From an uncultured Phocaeicola sp. (GTDB taxonomy: Bacteria; Bacteroidota; Bacteroidia; Bacteroidales; Bacteroidaceae), in contig CALUIE010000005.1 in assembly GCA_944320605.1 (NCBI GenBank), positions 1 through 62,879 on the forward strand: 62,879 bases of DNA. Reading direction: 5' to 3'. This document shows, in pieces, positions 60,172 through 62,879 of this stretch (within the stretch, counting starts at the first letter, position 1; every line of letters begins with the position of its first letter). The notes beneath the pieces were generated by a model that saw only the letters and a program-made list of their open reading frames with translations, did not search any database and was not told where the DNA came from. The translations under genes were made by a program, and so were the position numbers.

Positions 60172-61974
60172 TCAATTTTTGTTCGCACGTTTACGCTCAG
60201 TTTCATCAAGAATTATCTTACGCATACGCATACTCTTCGGAGTAACTTCTACGTATTCGTCTTCCTTGATGTATTCCAATGCTTCTTCGAGTGAGAATAT
60301 TACCGGAGGGATGATACGCGCCTTGTCGTCCGAACCTGAAGCACGCATGTTGGTAAGTTTCTTTGATTTGGTTACGTTTATTACCAAGTCATTTTCGTGT
60401 ACATGTTCACCTACTACCTGTCCTGCGTAAACTTCATCTTGAGGATAGATAAAGAATTTACCTCTGTCTTGAAGTTTGTCTATGGCGTATGCAAATGCCG
60501 TACCTGCTTCCATAGCAATCATTGAACCGTTGGTACGGCGGTCTATTTCACCTTTATATGGCTGGTATTCTTTGAAACGGTGTGCCATAATAGCTTCTCC
60601 CTGCGATGCTGTAAGCACATTTGTACGCAAACCGATAATACCGCGTGACGGCATGTTGAACTCAATGTTTACACGGTCACCCTGAGTTTCCATTGATGTC
60701 AGTTCACCTTTACGGCGAGTAACCATATCAATCATCTTGCTTGAAAATTCCTCCGGTACACTGATTGTAAGTTCCTCGATAGGTTCACATTTCACTCCGT
60801 CTATCTCTTTGTAGATAACTTGTGGCTGACCTACCTGAAGTTCATAACCTTCACGGCGCATTGTCTCTATAAGTACAGACAAGTGTAGTACGCCACGTCC
60901 TGAGACAATCCATTTGCCATCCTCGTTTTCAGTCTTTCTCACGCGAAGAGCAAGGTTTTTGTCAAGTTCTTTCATCAGACGGTCGTGTATATGGCGTGAT
61001 GTCACATATTTACCTTCTTTACCGAAGAAAGGTGAGTCGTTTATAGTGAAAAGCATACTCATTGTAGGCTCGTCGATGGCTATTGGCGGAAGTGGTTCCG
61101 GATTTTCAAAATCACATATAGTATCACCGATTTCAAAACCTTCTATACCAACTATGGCACAAATATCACCTGAAGAAACTGATTCTACTTTTTTACGTCC
61201 GAGACCTTCAAATGTGTGTACTTCTTTTATTTTTGATTTAACCATTGTGCCATCTCGTTTGGCCAATGTTATATTCATACCTTCTGTAATTGTTCCTCTG
61301 TGTACACGTCCTACAGCGATACGTCCTGTATAAGAAGAATAGTCCAGTGATGTGATAAGCATCTGTGGAGTACCGTCAAGGAATTGTGGAGCAGGAATAT
61401 ATTTCACAATTGCATCAAGCAGTGGTGTGATACTGTCTGTAGGAGTTTTCCAGTCTTCACCCATCCAGTTGTTCTTTGCCGAACCGTACAGAACGGGAAA
61501 ATCAAGCTGATCTTCAGTAGCGTTAAGACTGAACATCAGGTCGAATACCATTTCGTGTACTTCTTCAGGGCGGCAGTTCGGTTTGTCCACCTTGTTTACT
61601 ACTACGATTGGTTTCAGTCCTATCTGGAGAGCTTTCTGCAGTACGAAACGTGTCTGTGGCATAGGACCTTCGAAAGCGTCCACCAAAAGAATACAACCGT
61701 CTGCCATGTTCAGCACACGTTCCACTTCACCACCGAAATCGGCGTGTCCCGGAGTGTCTATGATGTTGATTTTAGTACCCTTGTAATTGATTGATACGTT
61801 CTTTGAAAGGATTGTTATACCTCTTTCACGTTCCAAATCGTTGTTATCCAATACCAGCTCACCGTTTGTCTGGTCTCCGCGGAACAGGTGTCCCGCCAGC
61901 ATCATCTTGTCCACTAACGTTGTTTTACCGTGGTCAACGTGGGCAATGATGGCAATGTTTCTAATGTCTTGCAT
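60172..61974 (-). CDS. typA: Translational GTPase TypA/BipA
   Basis: A ribosome-binding GTPase of the elongation-factor family, active in assembly of the large subunit and in stress. I chose the ATG at 61974 ([19 protein letters not shown]), because the promoter element at 61999-62006 lies within the longer open frame that would begin at 62001. G-domain motifs are AHVDHGKTT (G1, about 11-19), [14 protein letters not shown] (G3, about 70-83) and NKVDKP (G4, about 128-133). Domains II, III and V and the TypA-specific C-terminal domain are complete, 600 residues. It is alone between the epimerase and an unrecognised gene. Codon use is optimised, as in rpoC. Confidence 0.97.
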   Translation of the reverse strand: MQDIRNIAIIAHVDHGKTTLVDKMMLAGHLFRGDQTNGELVLDNNDLERERGITILSKNVSINYKGTKINIIDTPGHADFGGEVERVLNMADGCILLVDAFEGPMPQTRFVLQKALQIGLKPIVVVNKVDKPNCRPEEVHEMVFDLMFSLNATEDQLDFPVLYGSAKNNWMGEDWKTPTDSITPLLDAIVKYIPAPQFLDGTPQMLITSLDYSSYTGRIAVGRVHRGTITEGMNITLAKRDGTMVKSKIKEVHTFEGLGRKKVESVSSGDICAIVGIEGFEIGDTICDFENPEPLPPIAIDEPTMSMLFTINDSPFFGKEGKYVTSRHIHDRLMKELDKNLALRVRKTENEDGKWIVSGRGVLHLSVLIETMRREGYELQVGQPQVIYKEIDGVKCEPIEELTISVPEEFSSKMIDMVTRRKGELTSMETQGDRVNIEFNMPSRGIIGLRTNVLTASQGEAIMAHRFKEYQPYKGEIDRRTNGSMIAMEAGTAFAYAIDKLQDRGKFFIYPQDEVYAGQVVGEHVHENDLVINVTKSKKLTNMRASGSDDKARIIPPVIFSLEEALEYIKEDEYVEVTPKSMRMRKIILDETERKRANKN

Positions 61975-61998
61975 ACTATACCTATATATTATTGGCTG

Positions 61999-62006
61999 CA
62001 AATTTA
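61999..62006 (-). promoter_or_regulatory. -7 promoter element for typA
   Basis: The minus strand reads TAAATTTG, a match to TAnnTTTG, 24 bases before the chosen ATG and within the extended frame, which argues for the shorter protein. Confidence 0.5.
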
Positions 62007-62069
62007 CTATTTTTCATTGAAAGACAGGTATAATGCGTTATGGTTTTTATATTTTTTAGATATGAGTAC

Positions 62070-62816
62070 TTATGTATTGTTGGTTGCGTCAATACCAATT
62101 GAAAATAAACTTCTTATAATGTTATCGGTATCTTTGCGGCTTAATCCGTTGCATTGATGTTTATGGTAGAAATAATCAGAATCAATGATTTCTATGTATT
62201 TTATGCTACGTCTGTTGGTATAAAAAATATATATATTTACTTTCAGGATTGATTTTATTGGATAGGTATATGTCTTGAATTTGTTTGCAATGACCAAGTT
62301 TCCGTCATTGATTGATATTTGGCAGTTTATTGCATACGCCGTATGCACCATTAAATATCCTAAAATAATGAATACTACCCCGGATATGGCTGTAAAAACC
62401 GGTTCGTTGGTTTTTGTATTCAATATAAAGAGACCGCCAATAAAAGAATATATGCCTAATATAGATAACACTTCAACTTCGGAGAAGCATCTTTTATATT
62501 TTTTGTCAGATAATTCTTTCGGGCTGTTTTCGGTGGTGTACGGCTTGTTGTAATTGGAAAATTCGATTCTTTTTGAGACAAGATACCTTAATAAAGCGGA
62601 AGCCCTCTTGCTGCAATTGTAATAAATTCGGATATAGGCAAATGTGCCTGATTTCATTTTAATGCGGAACAGAGATCTGCCCCAAAATCTGTCGTGTGCT
62701 TCTGGATATTCATCGTATTTTATGAATTGGAAACTCTCTATATCGTTGATATTGATATTTTTCTTTGACAGGATTTTCTCGGCTGTCATTATCTCTTTTT
62801 CTGTAAGCGGTTTCAT
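62070..62816 (-). CDS. Unrecognised protein with two membrane helices
   Basis: I do not recognise this 248-residue protein. I chose the ATG at 62816 (MKPLTEKEIMTAEKILSKKN), since the eleven upstream codons in the frame (start 62849) are AT-rich and look non-coding. The first 100 residues are soluble with basic patches (RFWGRSLFRIKMKSGTFAYIRIYYNCSKRAS); about residues 119-155 hold a hairpin of two membrane helices (VLSILGIYSFIGGLFIL and VFIILGYLMVHTAYAI); the last 90 residues form a beta-rich soluble end (ISINDGNLVIANKFKTYTYPIKSILKVNIYI, like a bacterial PH-type domain). It stands upstream of typA on the same strand. A membrane sensor or regulator is possible; unproven. Confidence 0.55.
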   Translation of the reverse strand: MKPLTEKEIMTAEKILSKKNININDIESFQFIKYDEYPEAHDRFWGRSLFRIKMKSGTFAYIRIYYNCSKRASALLRYLVSKRIEFSNYNKPYTTENSPKELSDKKYKRCFSEVEVLSILGIYSFIGGLFILNTKTNEPVFTAISGVVFIILGYLMVHTAYAINCQISINDGNLVIANKFKTYTYPIKSILKVNIYIFYTNRRSIKYIEIIDSDYFYHKHQCNGLSRKDTDNIIRSLFSIGIDATNNT

Positions 62817-62879
62817 ACAATATTTTCTATATAATGTGTAAATATACATATAGTTTCCATAATTTATTGTGTAGAAATG

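Noticed and set aside
1-62879. CRISPR arrays, tRNA or rRNA genes, transposons, prophage
   Set aside because: No regularly spaced repeats, no cloverleaf or rRNA sequence, and no transposase, integrase or phage structural motif was found on either strand.

Overview
The window is about 62.9 kb of an AT-rich chromosome from a Bacteroidales bacterium, of a Bacteroides- or Prevotella-like type; the genus cannot be fixed from this sequence. The evidence is a SusC/SusD pair with an ECF sigma/FecR regulator, N-succinylornithine-type carbamoyltransferase, many lipoproteins with SxC lipoboxes, a NigD-like and a fimbrillin-like lipoprotein, and promoters of the Bacteroides TTTG/TAnnTTTG class. No tRNA, rRNA, CRISPR array, transposase or prophage was seen.

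Layout. (1) 1-8.9 kb is core: the 3' end of rpoC, a DUF2007 gene, proA and argF' on the plus strand, then a convergent minus-strand run of PASTA protein, rluD, ddl, acyltransferase, NigD-like lipoprotein and rhodanese lipoprotein. (2) 9.0-39.7 kb is one large polysaccharide utilization locus (PUL), all on the minus strand. It is read from an ECF sigma factor and FecR anti-sigma through SusC (with an N-terminal STN signalling domain), SusD and two small lipoproteins into a set of enzymes: four related proteins that look like alpha/alpha-toroid polysaccharide lyases of no family I can name, two GH105/GH88-type unsaturated uronyl hydrolases, a BNR_4 beta-propeller enzyme, a DUF1961 protein, a cytoplasmic arabinose/fucose-isomerase-like protein, rhamnose mutarotase, a GDSL esterase with a truncated pectinesterase tail, a GH43-like enzyme, a Ser-type sulfatase and a DUF4861 protein. 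A two-gene fimbrillin-like cassette interrupts this set at 13.5-14.7 kb. (3) 39.8-50.4 kb is core: rpmH and efp (divergent), pfkA, and a plus-strand run of a GH3-family adenylating enzyme, an Ig-like lipoprotein, a DUF3108 protein, a lytic transglycosylase and a secreted GH2 beta-galactosidase. (4) 50.4-60.0 kb is cell-envelope glycan work: GT4 and GT2 glycosyltransferases, a lipid A acyltransferase, a Stealth phosphotransferase, another glycosyltransferase, an ArnT-like enzyme with its LABN and Dpm1-like partners, and a nucleotide-sugar epimerase. (5) typA and an unrecognised membrane protein close the window.

How the PUL may work (inference). SusD and SusC bind and import a glycan; ligand-loaded SusC signals through its STN domain to FecR and the ECF sigma factor. 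Lyases cut beside uronic acids, leaving unsaturated ends that the GH105 enzymes remove. Sulfatase, esterase and GH43 strip decorations. Rhamnose mutarotase and the isomerase-like protein feed a deoxysugar into the cytoplasm. The enzyme set points to a uronic-acid- and rhamnose-containing, possibly sulfated or acylated glycan (ulvan-like, arabinogalactan-type rhamnosyl-glucuronate, or pectic RG-I); the sequence alone does not decide among these.

The most interesting signals are the four-member lyase-like family, strong stem-loops recurring at PUL gene junctions, a plus-strand terminator-like hairpin between fecR and susC that would fit an antisense sRNA, and the esterase truncation next to the fimbrillin cassette.
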